64,000 bases of DNA from JAUILH01 sp964230215. Its GTDB lineage: Bacteria > Bacteroidota > Bacteroidia > Flavobacteriales_D > JAUILH01. The DNA is taken from contig CAXRGQ010000011.1 of assembly GCA_964230215.1 (NCBI GenBank), positions 163,150 to 227,149 of the forward strand. The letters are read 5' to 3'. Under the pieces are notes generated by a model that was not told the origin of the DNA, searched no databases, and saw nothing but the letters and a program-made list of their open reading frames with translations. Positions 41,819 through 49,939 of the stretch are shown piece by piece. The translations under genes were made by a program, and so were the position numbers. How positions within the stretch are numbered: the first letter of the stretch is position 1; each line of letters opens with the position of its first letter.

Positions 41819-42067
41819 GTCATTTCGACCTTGGGGAGAATTGACATATCATTGGTTTCGAGTTTTAGTCAGATGGCACTATTCGACATCCATTCCCCTC
41901 AGTCATTTCGACCTTGCGAAGAATTGACATATCATTGGTTTCGAGTTTTAGTCAGATGGCACTATTCGACATCCATTCCCCTCAGTCATTTCGACCTTGG
42001 GGAGAATTGACATATCATTGGTTTCGAGTTTTAGTCAGATGGCACTATTCGACATCCATTCCCCTCA
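41819..42067 (+). repeat. 83-bp tandem repeat, three copies
   Basis: Units start at 41819, 41902 and 41985, and the next GTCATTTCGACC is at 42068: an exact 83-base period. Each unit begins GTCATTTCGACCTTG and contains GAATTGACATATCATTGG, TTTCGAGTTTTAGTCAGATG and CATTCCCCTCA. Copies differ at only a few bases just after the start (TTGGGGAG versus TTGCGAAG). A further, slightly diverged unit lies at 42906-42988. The start of each unit is the left arm of the palindromic repeat family A, so the array seems to have grown from one such element. Confidence 0.9.
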
Positions 42068-42178
42068 GTCATTTCGACCTTGCGGAGAAATCTATGGTAA
42101 GCACTAAATATTCTGCTAACTATAGATTTCTCCACTGCGTTGCGCTTCTTGCATCCGCTTCACTCCGGTCGAAATGAC
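42068..42178 (+). repeat. REP-like palindromic repeat, complete copy (family A)
   Basis: The outer inverted repeat GTCATTTCGACC / GGTCGAAATGAC encloses an inner stem GGAGAAATCTAT / TATAGATTTCTCC, with a loop of about 27 bases. It directly abuts the 83-bp tandem array and lies 88 bases before the GIY-YIG gene. Confidence 0.88.
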
Positions 42179-42266
42179 TAAGGGGGTAAGACAATAAAAA
42201 TAGCTAATGATTGTGTTTTCTAGTAAATAATAATCCAATCCATTTGAGATGACCGAGGGTATGTAT

Positions 42267-42554
42267 CTACATTAAATAATTATCGTTATAAGATTTCCAT
42301 TTTGGATTCTGTGTTGCAATCAAATTATTCTTTTTTACTCTGCTCCACTTCTTCAGTTGCTTCTCTCGTGCAATTGCAACATTTATAGAGGTGAAGTGCT
42401 CTTCGTAAACTAAATACCTGATATTATACCTCTTAACATGCCCTTTAGATTCGCTGGTGTGCTCAAACAATCTTCTTGCAATGTTATTGGTCACTCCAAT
42501 GTATAAAGCGGTTTTTGTATAGTTGGTGAGTATATAAACGGTGTATTGTTTCAT
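42267..42554 (-). CDS. small GIY-YIG nuclease within a repeat cluster
   Basis: The 95-residue protein is a stand-alone GIY-YIG nuclease domain: YTVYILTN ... ALYIGVTNNIARRLFEHTSESKGHVKRYNIRYLVYEEHFTSINVAIAREKQLKKWSRVKK. The Y-V-Y and Y-I-G triads, the conserved Arg in RRLFEH and a Glu in AREKQLK are all present. Similar single-domain proteins (YhbQ-like) are numerous in Bacteroidota. It lies between complete family A palindromes at 42068-42178 and 42653-42773, with 83-bp repeats on both sides. This raises the possibility that the nuclease is tied to the spread or maintenance of the repeats. It has no operon partner. Confidence 0.88.
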   Translation of the reverse strand: MKQYTVYILTNYTKTALYIGVTNNIARRLFEHTSESKGHVKRYNIRYLVYEEHFTSINVAIAREKQLKKWSRVKKNNLIATQNPKWKSYNDNYLM

Positions 42555-42652
42555 GTAAAATAGAGTGGAATTCTACACAAAACTTAAAACTCTGCTTGTA
42601 ATCTATTTACGTTCTTTAGAATTGTTGGTAGTAAATATCATCAAACCTCATA

Positions 42653-42773
42653 GTCATTTCGACCTTGCGGAGAATTGAAAACCAGCGGAGCTAAATCTAT
42701 AAGTAGCACTCAACATTGTGCTTATTGTAGATTTCTCCGTTGCGCTCCTTTCATCCGCTCCAGTCGAAATGAC
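42653..42773 (+). repeat. REP-like palindromic repeat, complete variant copy (family A)
   Basis: It has the same outer arms as the other copies (GTCATTTCGACC ... AGTCGAAATGAC) and the right inner arm TAGATTTCTCC. The left inner arm is interrupted by extra bases (AATTGAAAACCAGCGGAG), so this copy is longer (121 bp) and less symmetrical. It lies about 99 bases upstream of the GIY-YIG start. Confidence 0.85.
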
Positions 42774-42905
42774 TGTTTGTGGGGTTAGTATTATTTGGAC
42801 CAAATGAATGATTATACTATTCGACTACACCTATCAATCAAACGTGTTATAGACTATGATCAGCAATAGCTTATAGTGGGAACAAAAATCTTCATTACCC
42901 CAAAG

Positions 42906-43088
42906 GTCATTTCGACCTTGCGAAGAATTGACATATCATTGGTTTCGAGTTTAAGTCAGATGGCACCATTCGATATCCTCACCCCGTAGTCATTTCGACC
43001 TTGCGGAGAAATCTATAGGGAGCACAAACATTCTGCTCACTGTAGATTTCTCCGTTGCGCTCCTTTCATCCGCTCCAGTCGAAATGAC
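42906..43088 (+). repeat. 83-bp unit followed by complete REP-like palindrome (family A)
   Basis: From 42906 one more 83-base unit is present (TTTCGAGTTTAAGTCAGATG etc.), ending where GTCATTTCGACC restarts at 42989. The 100-bp element 42989-43088 is the cleanest copy of the palindrome: GTCATTTCGACC, GGAGAAATCTATAG, loop, CTGTAGATTTCTCC, CCAGTCGAAATGAC. It repeats the order tandem unit then palindrome seen at 41819-42178. Confidence 0.87.
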
Positions 43089-43121
43089 CGTGGGGGTAAG
43101 AAAAACATTAGTAGTGGAACA

Positions 43122-43158
43122 AAAAAACGTGCACAAACCATAGCCTGCACACGTTTAA
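43122..43158 (-). terminator. putative terminator of the thioredoxin-like gene
   Basis: On the minus strand AAACGTG-TGC ... GCACGTTT forms an imperfect stem (two-base bulge) followed by seven T (TTTTTTTGTT). It lies 19 bases after the stop codon of the gene at 43177. Confidence 0.6.
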
Positions 43159-43176
43159 AGTCCATAATAAAAGGTC

Positions 43177-44661
43177 CTAGCCTTCTTCAGCTTTCTCTTT
43201 GCCAGTAATCTTTCTTAGAAGATTATCCAATGACTCAGCCTCTAGATTCTTCCCAATAATCTCATGCTTATCATCGATAAGGTAAATGGTAGGTGTTTTG
43301 AATATATCAAAAGTATCATGGTAATTCAGACTTTTTAAATCCGTTAAGCCTGTAGATACAATCTTATTAATGTATGGCTGCGCTTCTTCTTTAGCAGCAT
43401 GCACTTTCTCTGGCACTGCTACGTTAATCCAATCCATGTTTTCTTTTGCAATAAAGTCCGTCCATTCCTTCCCGTTTATAGAAGACACAGCATATATCTC
43501 TATGTCCATGTTTTCTTTCTTCCACTCGTTGTATTTCTTAACCAACTTTGGCATTTCCTTCTTACAATGCCCGCAATCAGGCGACCAGAACATAAGGATG
43601 GTGTACTTCTTGCCAACGTCATATAATCGTGGCCAGTTCTCGGCAGAATCCATTAAAGCAATGTTATGAGGCGTTTCACCACATAAGTTTGGCGCCATTG
43701 CTTCAGCTCTCTCAACAATCTCTTTGTTTTTATCCTCAGACATCCAATAAGCACGACCTGTCTTGTAATACTTCAACACCATGTGTACAAACACGTTGTC
43801 TAAACACATAATCTTTGACTTCTGGTATTTAGATGTTAAATGAACCACCGTGTACTTAAACACTTCACTACCATCTTCCATTTTACTGATTAACCTATCG
43901 GCATATTCAATAAGCGAATCTGGATGCTTTACCATGATGTTTTCGAACATATTCTCTAATTGCCTGTGGAAGCCCCCCATTCTAACAATTGCATCATTCT
44001 TTAAATCGTAATGATCCCAGTAATGCGTTATGTAGTAGTTACGTTGGAATGATGAATCTGTAATTACACCATTCTCATCTTTTGGCGCATCAGGAATATC
44101 AATTGCTAAGGACATATTTACTACATCTGCAGCTAGTGTTCCTTTGTTATTCTTTACATAGTCTTTCTGATACGCAACAACTTGCTCATCAATAGCTTTC
44201 AGTTTCCCCTCCAACTCCTCTTTCTTTTTAGGGTCTGTAGCTGCTTCCTTCTCTTTCTTGTATTTCTCAGCTAAAGTGCGCTTAGCTCCTATAAATTCTA
44301 TATACTCATAGAACAATTTGTTCTCTTTGGATTTCTTTATATCCATGGTGCGAACATAGTTCTTAGGGTCAGTCTCAATGTACACATCTTCGTTGTTTAA
44401 AAGTATCTCAAAACGATTCGTTGTTGGATCCATAACCGCATACATGCCCGGTTTTTTTACCCAACTTGGGTCAAAACTCACCAAACCATTTTTATCAGCT
44501 TGCGCAGTATCCGCATAGTACAATTTCTCGCCGTAATAACGAATTAAGTACATGGTTGAGTCCGCATACCCCTTTACTTTAACCTTTATCGATTGTGCAT
44601 TGGCCCATCCTGAAACAGCCAATAATGCTAGTATAAGTAATGTTTTCATCTTCTTCATCAT
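43177..44661 (-). CDS. thioredoxin-like (TlpA/ResA-type) exported protein with DUF4369/DUF5106-like N-terminus
   Basis: The protein is about 494 residues from the ATG at 44661. The signal peptide (KTLLILALLAVSGWANAQ) is followed by a beta-rich region (IKVKVKGYADSTMYLIRYYGEKLYYADTAQADKNGLVSF), a long helical middle rich in Lys/Glu, and a thioredoxin fold with WSPDCGHCKKEMPKL (C363, C366) and a cis-proline motif in KTPTIYLID. It is a periplasmic thiol-disulfide protein of the kind common in Bacteroidota. A TAACTTTG box lies just upstream of the start, so a slightly later ATG (44649) is possible. It is transcribed alone. Confidence 0.85.
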   Translation of the reverse strand: MMKKMKTLLILALLAVSGWANAQSIKVKVKGYADSTMYLIRYYGEKLYYADTAQADKNGLVSFDPSWVKKPGMYAVMDPTTNRFEILLNNEDVYIETDPKNYVRTMDIKKSKENKLFYEYIEFIGAKRTLAEKYKKEKEAATDPKKKEELEGKLKAIDEQVVAYQKDYVKNNKGTLAADVVNMSLAIDIPDAPKDENGVITDSSFQRNYYITHYWDHYDLKNDAIVRMGGFHRQLENMFENIMVKHPDSLIEYADRLISKMEDGSEVFKYTVVHLTSKYQKSKIMCLDNVFVHMVLKYYKTGRAYWMSEDKNKEIVERAEAMAPNLCGETPHNIALMDSAENWPRLYDVGKKYTILMFWSPDCGHCKKEMPKLVKKYNEWKKENMDIEIYAVSSINGKEWTDFIAKENMDWINVAVPEKVHAAKEEAQPYINKIVSTGLTDLKSLNYHDTFDIFKTPTIYLIDDKHEIIGKNLEAESLDNLLRKITGKEKAEEG

Positions 44662-44722
44662 ATCAAAGTTATACAATCTTAATACCAAGACGTACATTTT
44701 AACAAAACGTTGACAAATTTAC

Positions 44723-45928
44723 CTAGTTTCTTTTCGCAATTTCTTTAATCGATTTGAATATCGATATACTGTTGATGGCGATATAGGCAACTAAGAATAT
44801 TAGCCCTACCACGTAAGTCTCACCTGCTAACGAACCCTCCAAAGGAATTTTATGTTCTTGAGCCCAGCCATTTAACCACATCTTTCCGAAAATGGCTATA
44901 ACAAACGCCGTTATGGAAATTGCCACAAATATCTTGGCGAAATGAAAAATATAGGTCTTACTGATGGTCTTATAATCGTAGCCAATGTTCGTTAGTACGC
45001 CAATTTCATACTCGTTCTTAAATATGCTCAACTGAGAATAAAGTATGAAATTCAGTGCTGATTGTATCAAGATGATACTGCCTATTCCCAACATCACAGA
45101 CAGAATGATTTGTAGTCGTGACTTCTCTTCACTTGCCTTTAATTTTGCCTCATTTACACTAAAGTTGTTTTTCTCCATTAAATCTAAAAACTCATGGTGG
45201 TACTTAGAGTTTGATATAATAAATAGTGATTGAGCTACCTCTTTTTCATTCGGGTCGCCATAAGTAATGTTAGCTTGTTTAAGGAAGTTATCCGGCAACA
45301 AAATGGTTGTGTTCATTTTCCCCGTAAACCCAGCTAATCGAGCTTTAAACTTCTTTACTTTACCATTCCCCTCACACTGAATAGATAAAGGAAATCCTTC
45401 CAAGCTCTCTTCAGACAATTGCGGAATGCCCTGGGTAGGAGCAAAATTATTAAAGGCCTTTATGAATTCGCTTGGCACCACAACAGGCACAATGGTATCG
45501 CCTGGTGTCCATATAAATTTATCATCCGGAATGTTTAAGAATCTATCCGGAAGCGACTGTGCGTAGTAATGGAATAAAAAGTTACCCATTTTACTGTTTG
45601 CGCCTCCTGCAGTAAAACCAATCTTGAACTTACTTGTTCTCACAGGCGCCAGATCTTCAACAAAACGAGAGTCATTTAGCTCCTTAATTTCTTCATCAGA
45701 AAAAGACGCTACACCACCCGTAATCGTATTTACACCACTGACCTTTTTATCTACTAAAAATCCATCCTTTAACAAATCCTCTCCACCAAACATTACGGAA
45801 GTGTAATCTAGATATAGTTGAATAGATCCTATCAATAAAAACAAGCCAATTACCGAACCAATGTAAGCTACTATTAACTGTGAGCGCTTCTGCCCTTTTC
45901 TTATTATTTGCGATAACTTCACCTTCAT
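44723..45928 (-). CDS. FtsX-like ABC transporter permease
   Basis: The 401-residue protein has one N-terminal transmembrane helix (VAYIGSVIGLFLLIGSIQLYL), a large extracytoplasmic domain (about 45-270) and three C-terminal helices (LQIILSVMLGIGSIILIQSALNFILYSQL; FVAISITAFVIAIFGKMWL; TYVVGLIFLVAYIAINSISIF). This is the MacB/FtsX permease plan. It follows the ATP-binding subunit gene by three bases. The substrate is unknown; such exporters often act on lipoproteins or peptides, or transmit force in the envelope. Confidence 0.85.
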   Translation of the reverse strand: MKVKLSQIIRKGQKRSQLIVAYIGSVIGLFLLIGSIQLYLDYTSVMFGGEDLLKDGFLVDKKVSGVNTITGGVASFSDEEIKELNDSRFVEDLAPVRTSKFKIGFTAGGANSKMGNFLFHYYAQSLPDRFLNIPDDKFIWTPGDTIVPVVVPSEFIKAFNNFAPTQGIPQLSEESLEGFPLSIQCEGNGKVKKFKARLAGFTGKMNTTILLPDNFLKQANITYGDPNEKEVAQSLFIISNSKYHHEFLDLMEKNNFSVNEAKLKASEEKSRLQIILSVMLGIGSIILIQSALNFILYSQLSIFKNEYEIGVLTNIGYDYKTISKTYIFHFAKIFVAISITAFVIAIFGKMWLNGWAQEHKIPLEGSLAGETYVVGLIFLVAYIAINSISIFKSIKEIAKRN

Positions 45929-45931
45929 ACC

Positions 45932-46576
45932 CTACACTGTTATAAATTCATCAATCTCGAAATAATAATGCTCTCCCAAAGAGGCAATAATTACATTCCC
46001 CTTAGTGGCTTCACATGCCTCATGAATCATGGCACAACCAATCTTTTGATTTTCTATATCCAAATGACTGAACGGTTCATCCATCAACAAGAAATCAAAT
46101 GGTTGTAGTAATGAGCGAATCAATGTTACTCGCTGCTGTTGACCTAAACTCAAGGTACCACAAAGCTGTTCTGACTTCTCTCCTATCCCAAACCTTTCTA
46201 GCATACCCTGAATCTTATCCCAAGTGGTAAAATCGGTTAATTGATTTTTAAGAAGAAGATTTTCCTTAACCGTAAGCTTTGGAAACAAACGCATGTCTTG
46301 CAGTGCAATAGATAAATGTCGCTGGCGAATAGTTGCTTTTTCGATTAATGAAATTTCGCGCATCTCTTTTCCGTTATAGCTAACTGAGCCGTCATAATCG
46401 TTTCTTAAACCGAATAGGTAGGCGATTAGTGTGGATTTGCCCTTACCAGAATGTGCCTTAACCATGTAGTGTTTCCCTTCTTCTATCTTTACACTTTCTG
46501 CATCCCACACACTATCTTCACCAAATGTGTACTGTTTCATTGGATGCGGAACAACTCTTCTCAATTCATACCCCAT
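45932..46576 (-). CDS. ABC transporter ATP-binding protein
   Basis: The 214-residue ATPase has Walker A AHSGKGKST, a Q-loop region (SIALQDMRLFP), the signature TLSLGQQQRVTL, Walker B FLLMDEPFSHLD and the H-region IIASLGEH. The ABC signature is LSLGQ rather than LSGGQ, and the switch position has a Gly-Glu-His where many have SHD. It is encoded three bases before the FtsX-like permease, with which it should form one exporter. A possible small membrane protein gene lies 40 bases upstream on the same strand. Confidence 0.87.
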   Translation of the reverse strand: MGYELRRVVPHPMKQYTFGEDSVWDAESVKIEEGKHYMVKAHSGKGKSTLIAYLFGLRNDYDGSVSYNGKEMREISLIEKATIRQRHLSIALQDMRLFPKLTVKENLLLKNQLTDFTTWDKIQGMLERFGIGEKSEQLCGTLSLGQQQRVTLIRSLLQPFDFLLMDEPFSHLDIENQKIGCAMIHEACEATKGNVIIASLGEHYYFEIDEFITV

Positions 46577-46616
46577 ATACCATCATTTTATTCGCTTAAC
46601 TACAATTATTAAACCA

Positions 46617-46757
46617 CTATTTGTCCTCTTTATTTCGCTCTTGATAATTCTCTTCTCCCTTTTTCATTCTTCTGTACAGCAAAATGAAGATTACAAAAGG
46701 CACTACGGCCAATAACACGATACTAACAATTTGTTTAGTTGTGAAGACGATTAACAT
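46617..46757 (-). CDS. small single-pass membrane protein
   Basis: The protein is 46 residues from the ATG at 46757: MLIVFTTKQ, then one transmembrane helix IVSIVLLAVVPFVIFILLY, then a highly charged tail RRMKKGEENYQERNKEDK. A small anchored protein of this kind is plausible as the first gene of the ABC transporter unit. Its start lies 33 bases from the divergent TlpA-like gene. No family is recognised. Confidence 0.5.
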   Translation of the reverse strand: MLIVFTTKQIVSIVLLAVVPFVIFILLYRRMKKGEENYQERNKEDK

Positions 46758-46774
46758 GGAATCCAAATTACAGT

Positions 46775-46782
46775 TATTTTTG
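46775..46782 (+). promoter_or_regulatory. -7 box of the TlpA-like gene
   Basis: TATTTTTG matches TAnnTTTG and ends eight bases before the TTG start codon at 46790. The transcript would therefore have almost no leader. This supports the unusual TTG start, since no ATG is available nearby in that frame. Confidence 0.45.
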
Positions 46783-46789
46783 CAAAACC

Positions 46790-47383
46790 TTGTCAAAATT
46801 TTGGTCATATCTCAAATCGCAATCTATTGGTTGGTGGATAAGTACATCACTACTTTTGGGTATAGTAACTTTAATTGCTGTTCCGTCGTGGAGAAACGGA
46901 ATTATAGTTTGGATTAATAAACAACGTTTGGGAGATCCAAACCTTCAAACTCCCGACACCAAACAAGTGCTTAAAGATGATGTGTATACGTATCGATATG
47001 AACTTAAAGATGGAAGCACACATGTACTAGAAGAACATAGAGGAAAGGTAATGTTCATTAATGTTTGGGCGACTTGGTGCACACATTGTATTGCCGAGTT
47101 TAGTTCGATTGAGGATTTATTTGACGATTACAAGAACAAGGCAGAGTTTATTTTATATTCATATGAGGAGCGCGGAGTTATTCAAAACTTTGTAAATAAA
47201 TACGATTATAATCTTCCAATATGTATTCCCGCAAAAGATAATACATTTAATATGCGAGCGTCTGCATATCCTACTACCTATATTGTAGATAAGGAAGGGG
47301 TGATAAGAGCAACGCATAAAGGGGCAGCTGATTGGAACAGTGATGAGGTAAGAGATTTATTGGATAAACTTATTAATGAATAG
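46790..47383 (+). CDS. TlpA-like membrane-anchored thioredoxin
   Basis: The protein is 197 residues with a TTG start; no nearer ATG exists, and a -7 box sits just upstream. An N-terminal hydrophobic helix (GWWISTSLLLGIVTLIAV) anchors a periplasmic thioredoxin domain with the active site WATWCTHC (C97, C100) and a cis-proline loop AYPTTYIVD. TlpA/ResA-type proteins reduce disulfides, for example in cytochrome c maturation. It ends immediately before the DnaQ/GIY-YIG gene, so the two are co-transcribed and translationally coupled. Confidence 0.85.
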   Translation: MSKFWSYLKSQSIGWWISTSLLLGIVTLIAVPSWRNGIIVWINKQRLGDPNLQTPDTKQVLKDDVYTYRYELKDGSTHVLEEHRGKVMFINVWATWCTHCIAEFSSIEDLFDDYKNKAEFILYSYEERGVIQNFVNKYDYNLPICIPAKDNTFNMRASAYPTTYIVDKEGVIRATHKGAADWNSDEVRDLLDKLINE

Positions 47384-48754
47384 GTGTACTGTATTGTAGA
47401 CATAGAAACCACTGGTGGCAATCATAAGTCAGGAAAGATAACAGAGATAGCTATGTTTAAACACGATGGATTGTCTGTTGTGGACTCTTATACAAGCTTA
47501 ATAAATCCAGAGAAAAGCATTCCTTATTTCATTTCCAATCTTACGGGTATAACGAACGAGATGGTAGCGAATGCTCCAAAGTTTTATGAAGTAGCCAAGC
47601 AGATTATTGAGTTTATGGGTGATGATGTCTTCGTTGCGCACAATGTTATGTTCGATTATAACTTCATTCGGGAAGAATTCAAATCACTCGGCTACAAGTT
47701 TGAAAAGGAGCGTATATGTACGGTTAAGTCTGCTCGTAAGATCTTTCCAGGACTGCCATCCTACAGTCTCGGGAAATTATGCAAAAGCATGGGCATTCCT
47801 TTAGAATCTCATCACCGTGCTGAAGATGATGCAAGGGCGACTGCTACCTTATTCGAAATGATTTTGCACAAGAACGGACAGTCGCATAAAGGTTTGCTTG
47901 AAAAGGAGTTAAAATACTCGATGATGCATCCTGCAATGGACAAGGAGAAATTGCATGGACTAACTGAAGATACGGGTGTTTATTACTTCCTGAACGAGCA
48001 AGACGAGATAATATATGTCGGGAAAAGTTTAAACATCCGTCAACGTGTTTATAGTCATTTTAGAAATGCCAATAGCAAGCGAGCTATCAATATGATTAAT
48101 GAAACGGTTGATATTCGAACGGAAGTTACTGGGAGTGAATTGCTCGCCTTACTTAAAGAATCTGAAGAAATTAAGACCATAAAGCCCAAGTACAATCGTC
48201 AGCAGAAACGGAATATTGAAAACTATGGCTTGTTTTTAGAAGCCAATGAAGATGGATATGCTCAACTGCTCATAAAACGAATGGGTAAAAAAGGCGATGA
48301 AGCACTCACTGCGTTTAAGTCCTTAGATGAAGCTAAACTGAAGTTGAGGAAGTGGACGGAACGTTTTGGTTTATGCCAAAAACACACAGGTCTGTATTCG
48401 CACAAGGGCCCTTGTTTTGCCTATCAGGTGGAAGAATGCAGAGGTGCATGTATCGGAGAAGAATCGACAGAGAGCTATAATGAGCGTGTGCAGAATGCCT
48501 TAAGTTATCTAGAGTATCAGCATAATAGTTTCGCGATAATTGATGAAGGAAGAACCAAGGATGAAAATAGTATCGTCTTAGTGAGAAATGGCTGTTACCT
48601 TGGGTTTGGCTATATTGGCTTAGACGAACAAATCCAGTCACCAAGCGAATTTCAGGACTTCATTGAACAAAAGATGGACAATAGGGATGTTAAACAGATT
48701 ATTAAATCGTATTTGGCGAAAAAGCGAATTAAGAAACTAATTCCCTTTGATTAG
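47384..48754 (+). CDS. DnaQ-like 3'-5' exonuclease fused to a GIY-YIG (UvrC-like) nuclease
   Basis: The 456-residue protein has a GTG start placed directly after the preceding stop. The exonuclease domain (1-165) has IVDIETTG (D6, E8), VAHNVMFDYNF (D91) and HHRAEDDA (H144, D149). A GIY-YIG domain follows (about 195-280: TGVYYFLNEQDEIIYVGKSLNIRQRVYSHF, then ELLALLKESEEIKTIKPKYNRQQK), and a C-terminal region with Cys-containing motifs (FGLCQKHTGLYSHKGPCFAYQVEECRGAC) as in Cho/UvrC-type incision nucleases. The fusion is known in several phyla and is thought to act in DNA repair (removing adducted strands). It is cytoplasmic. Confidence 0.92.
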   Translation: MYCIVDIETTGGNHKSGKITEIAMFKHDGLSVVDSYTSLINPEKSIPYFISNLTGITNEMVANAPKFYEVAKQIIEFMGDDVFVAHNVMFDYNFIREEFKSLGYKFEKERICTVKSARKIFPGLPSYSLGKLCKSMGIPLESHHRAEDDARATATLFEMILHKNGQSHKGLLEKELKYSMMHPAMDKEKLHGLTEDTGVYYFLNEQDEIIYVGKSLNIRQRVYSHFRNANSKRAINMINETVDIRTEVTGSELLALLKESEEIKTIKPKYNRQQKRNIENYGLFLEANEDGYAQLLIKRMGKKGDEALTAFKSLDEAKLKLRKWTERFGLCQKHTGLYSHKGPCFAYQVEECRGACIGEESTESYNERVQNALSYLEYQHNSFAIIDEGRTKDENSIVLVRNGCYLGFGYIGLDEQIQSPSEFQDFIEQKMDNRDVKQIIKSYLAKKRIKKLIPFD

Positions 48755-48900
48755 AAGGAACGATCACGCATATTAGGCTTATGCACACCTTTTTTTCCTC
48801 TAGGCTTATTGTAGTAGCCATACTGGTCGCCTTCATTCCCGAATAGTCTGAATAACGCAAGAAATAACAACAGCAAGAATACTAATACAAAAATCTCCAT
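48751..48900 (-). CDS. 49-residue single-pass membrane protein
   Basis: This short frame runs from the ATG at 48900 to TAA at 48751: MEIFVLVFLLLLFLALFRLF, then a soluble tail GNEGDQYGYYNKPRG and KKGVHKPNMRDRSF. One strong hydrophobic helix with a basic tail and a clean stop argue that it is a real gene. Its stop overlaps the 3' end of the DnaQ/GIY-YIG gene by four bases. The phased CCATTCGTCGA array starts at its start codon and extends upstream, so it may be one of the targets of that operator. No family is recognised. Confidence 0.55.
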   Translation of the reverse strand: MEIFVLVFLLLLFLALFRLFGNEGDQYGYYNKPRGKKGVHKPNMRDRSF

Positions 48901-49014
48901 TCGTCGATAATTTTAAACCTTTCTTCTACAAATTTAAACCATTCATCTATACAAAAGCAAATTTTTATCGAAGAAATTTTCCATTCGTCGAAAAATAAAT
49001 GCATTTCGTCGATA
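48897..49014 (+). promoter_or_regulatory. array of six phased CCATTCGTCGA-like sites (LytTR-type operator candidate)
   Basis: Sites start at 48897 (CCATTCGTCGATA), 48918 (CCTTTCTTCTACA), 48939 (CCATTCATCTATA), about 48961 (a degenerate TTTTATCGAA), 48981 (CCATTCGTCGAAA) and 49002 (CATTTCGTCGATA). The spacing is 21 bases, two DNA turns, throughout. LytTR-domain regulators bind direct repeats about 21-22 bases apart, so this family is the first candidate. The array ends 34 bases before a TAACTTTG -7 box (49048-49055) of the K+ channel gene, where an activator would sit. Confidence 0.65.
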
Positions 49015-49080
49015 GAAACTTGAGTTAGAAACATTCAAATAAAACATTAACTTTGGTTTGAATGCATTAATAATAAAGGC

Positions 49081-49938
49081 TTGAGGCAAATAAACTTTCA
49101 TACAAAGGAAGATAAAGCAGCTGCTATTGGTAAGGATGAATTAAAACCGTGGCAACGTAAACTTCATACTGTAATTTATGAGGCAGATACTTTTGGGGGT
49201 AAGTTTTTTGACATTGCGCTACTTATAGCTATATTAATATCCATTGTGGCTGTGATGCTGGAAAGCGTTCCAAGCATTCGAAAAGATCACGAAGAATTAC
49301 TGGTAAATATTGAGCTTACGCTTACCATACTCTTTTCGATTGAATACATCCTGCGCATCATAAGCATTAAGAAGCCCTTAAAGTATGTCTTGAGTTTCTA
49401 TGGTATTGTTGATTTATTGAGTATTCTACCTACCTATTTAGGGATGTTTGGGAATTACAAAGAGCTATCGGTTATTCGTGGATTAAGACTTATTCGGATA
49501 TTCAGAATATTTAAACTCGGTAGATTCCTAAGACAGGGCAGCGAAATAGCCAGTGCCTTGCGTTCTAGTAGACCAAAAATTGTAGTGTTTAGTTTAACGG
49601 TACTTATGATTTGTATAATTATGGGCACCGTTATGTACTTGGTTGAATCCCCTGAAGCTGGGTTTACCAGTATTCCCAGAAGTATTTACTGGGCCATCGT
49701 TACGCTAACAACAGTTGGCTACGGTGATATATCCCCCCTAACCGCTTTAGGTCAGGGAATAGCCTCAATCATCATGCTGTTAGGTTACGCTATCATTGCC
49801 GTTCCGACAGGGATAGTTACTGCCGAACTTGCTAAATCAGACAAAGACCAACTGACTACTCAAAGCTGCTCAAATTGCTTGAAAGAGGGGCATGCCAAAG
49901 ACGCTATACACTGTAAATATTGCGGAGAGAAATTATAA
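49081..49938 (+). CDS. voltage-gated-type potassium channel with C-terminal zinc ribbon
   Basis: The protein is 285 residues with a TTG start preceded by AAAGG. It has six transmembrane helices. S4 carries regularly spaced arginines/lysines (RGLRLIRIFRIFKLGRFLRQ, 133-152). The pore has the selectivity filter TVGYGD (211-216), followed by the S6 helix (IIMLLGYAIIAVPTGIV). After S6 a short linker leads to a zinc-ribbon-like motif, CSNC (263-266) and CKYC (278-281). It should conduct K+ across the inner membrane under voltage control. A -7 box (TAACTTTG) and the phased operator array lie upstream. Confidence 0.92.
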   Translation: MRQINFHTKEDKAAAIGKDELKPWQRKLHTVIYEADTFGGKFFDIALLIAILISIVAVMLESVPSIRKDHEELLVNIELTLTILFSIEYILRIISIKKPLKYVLSFYGIVDLLSILPTYLGMFGNYKELSVIRGLRLIRIFRIFKLGRFLRQGSEIASALRSSRPKIVVFSLTVLMICIIMGTVMYLVESPEAGFTSIPRSIYWAIVTLTTVGYGDISPLTALGQGIASIIMLLGYAIIAVPTGIVTAELAKSDKDQLTTQSCSNCLKEGHAKDAIHCKYCGEKL

Positions 49939-49939
49939 A

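Noticed and set aside
41819..42067. Possible CRISPR array
   Set aside because: The period is 83 bases and the whole unit is repeated, with no unique spacers between short repeats; no cas genes are nearby.
41914..42177. 87-residue reading frame across the tandem repeats
   Set aside because: It translates the 83-bp units and the palindrome; no protein-like features.
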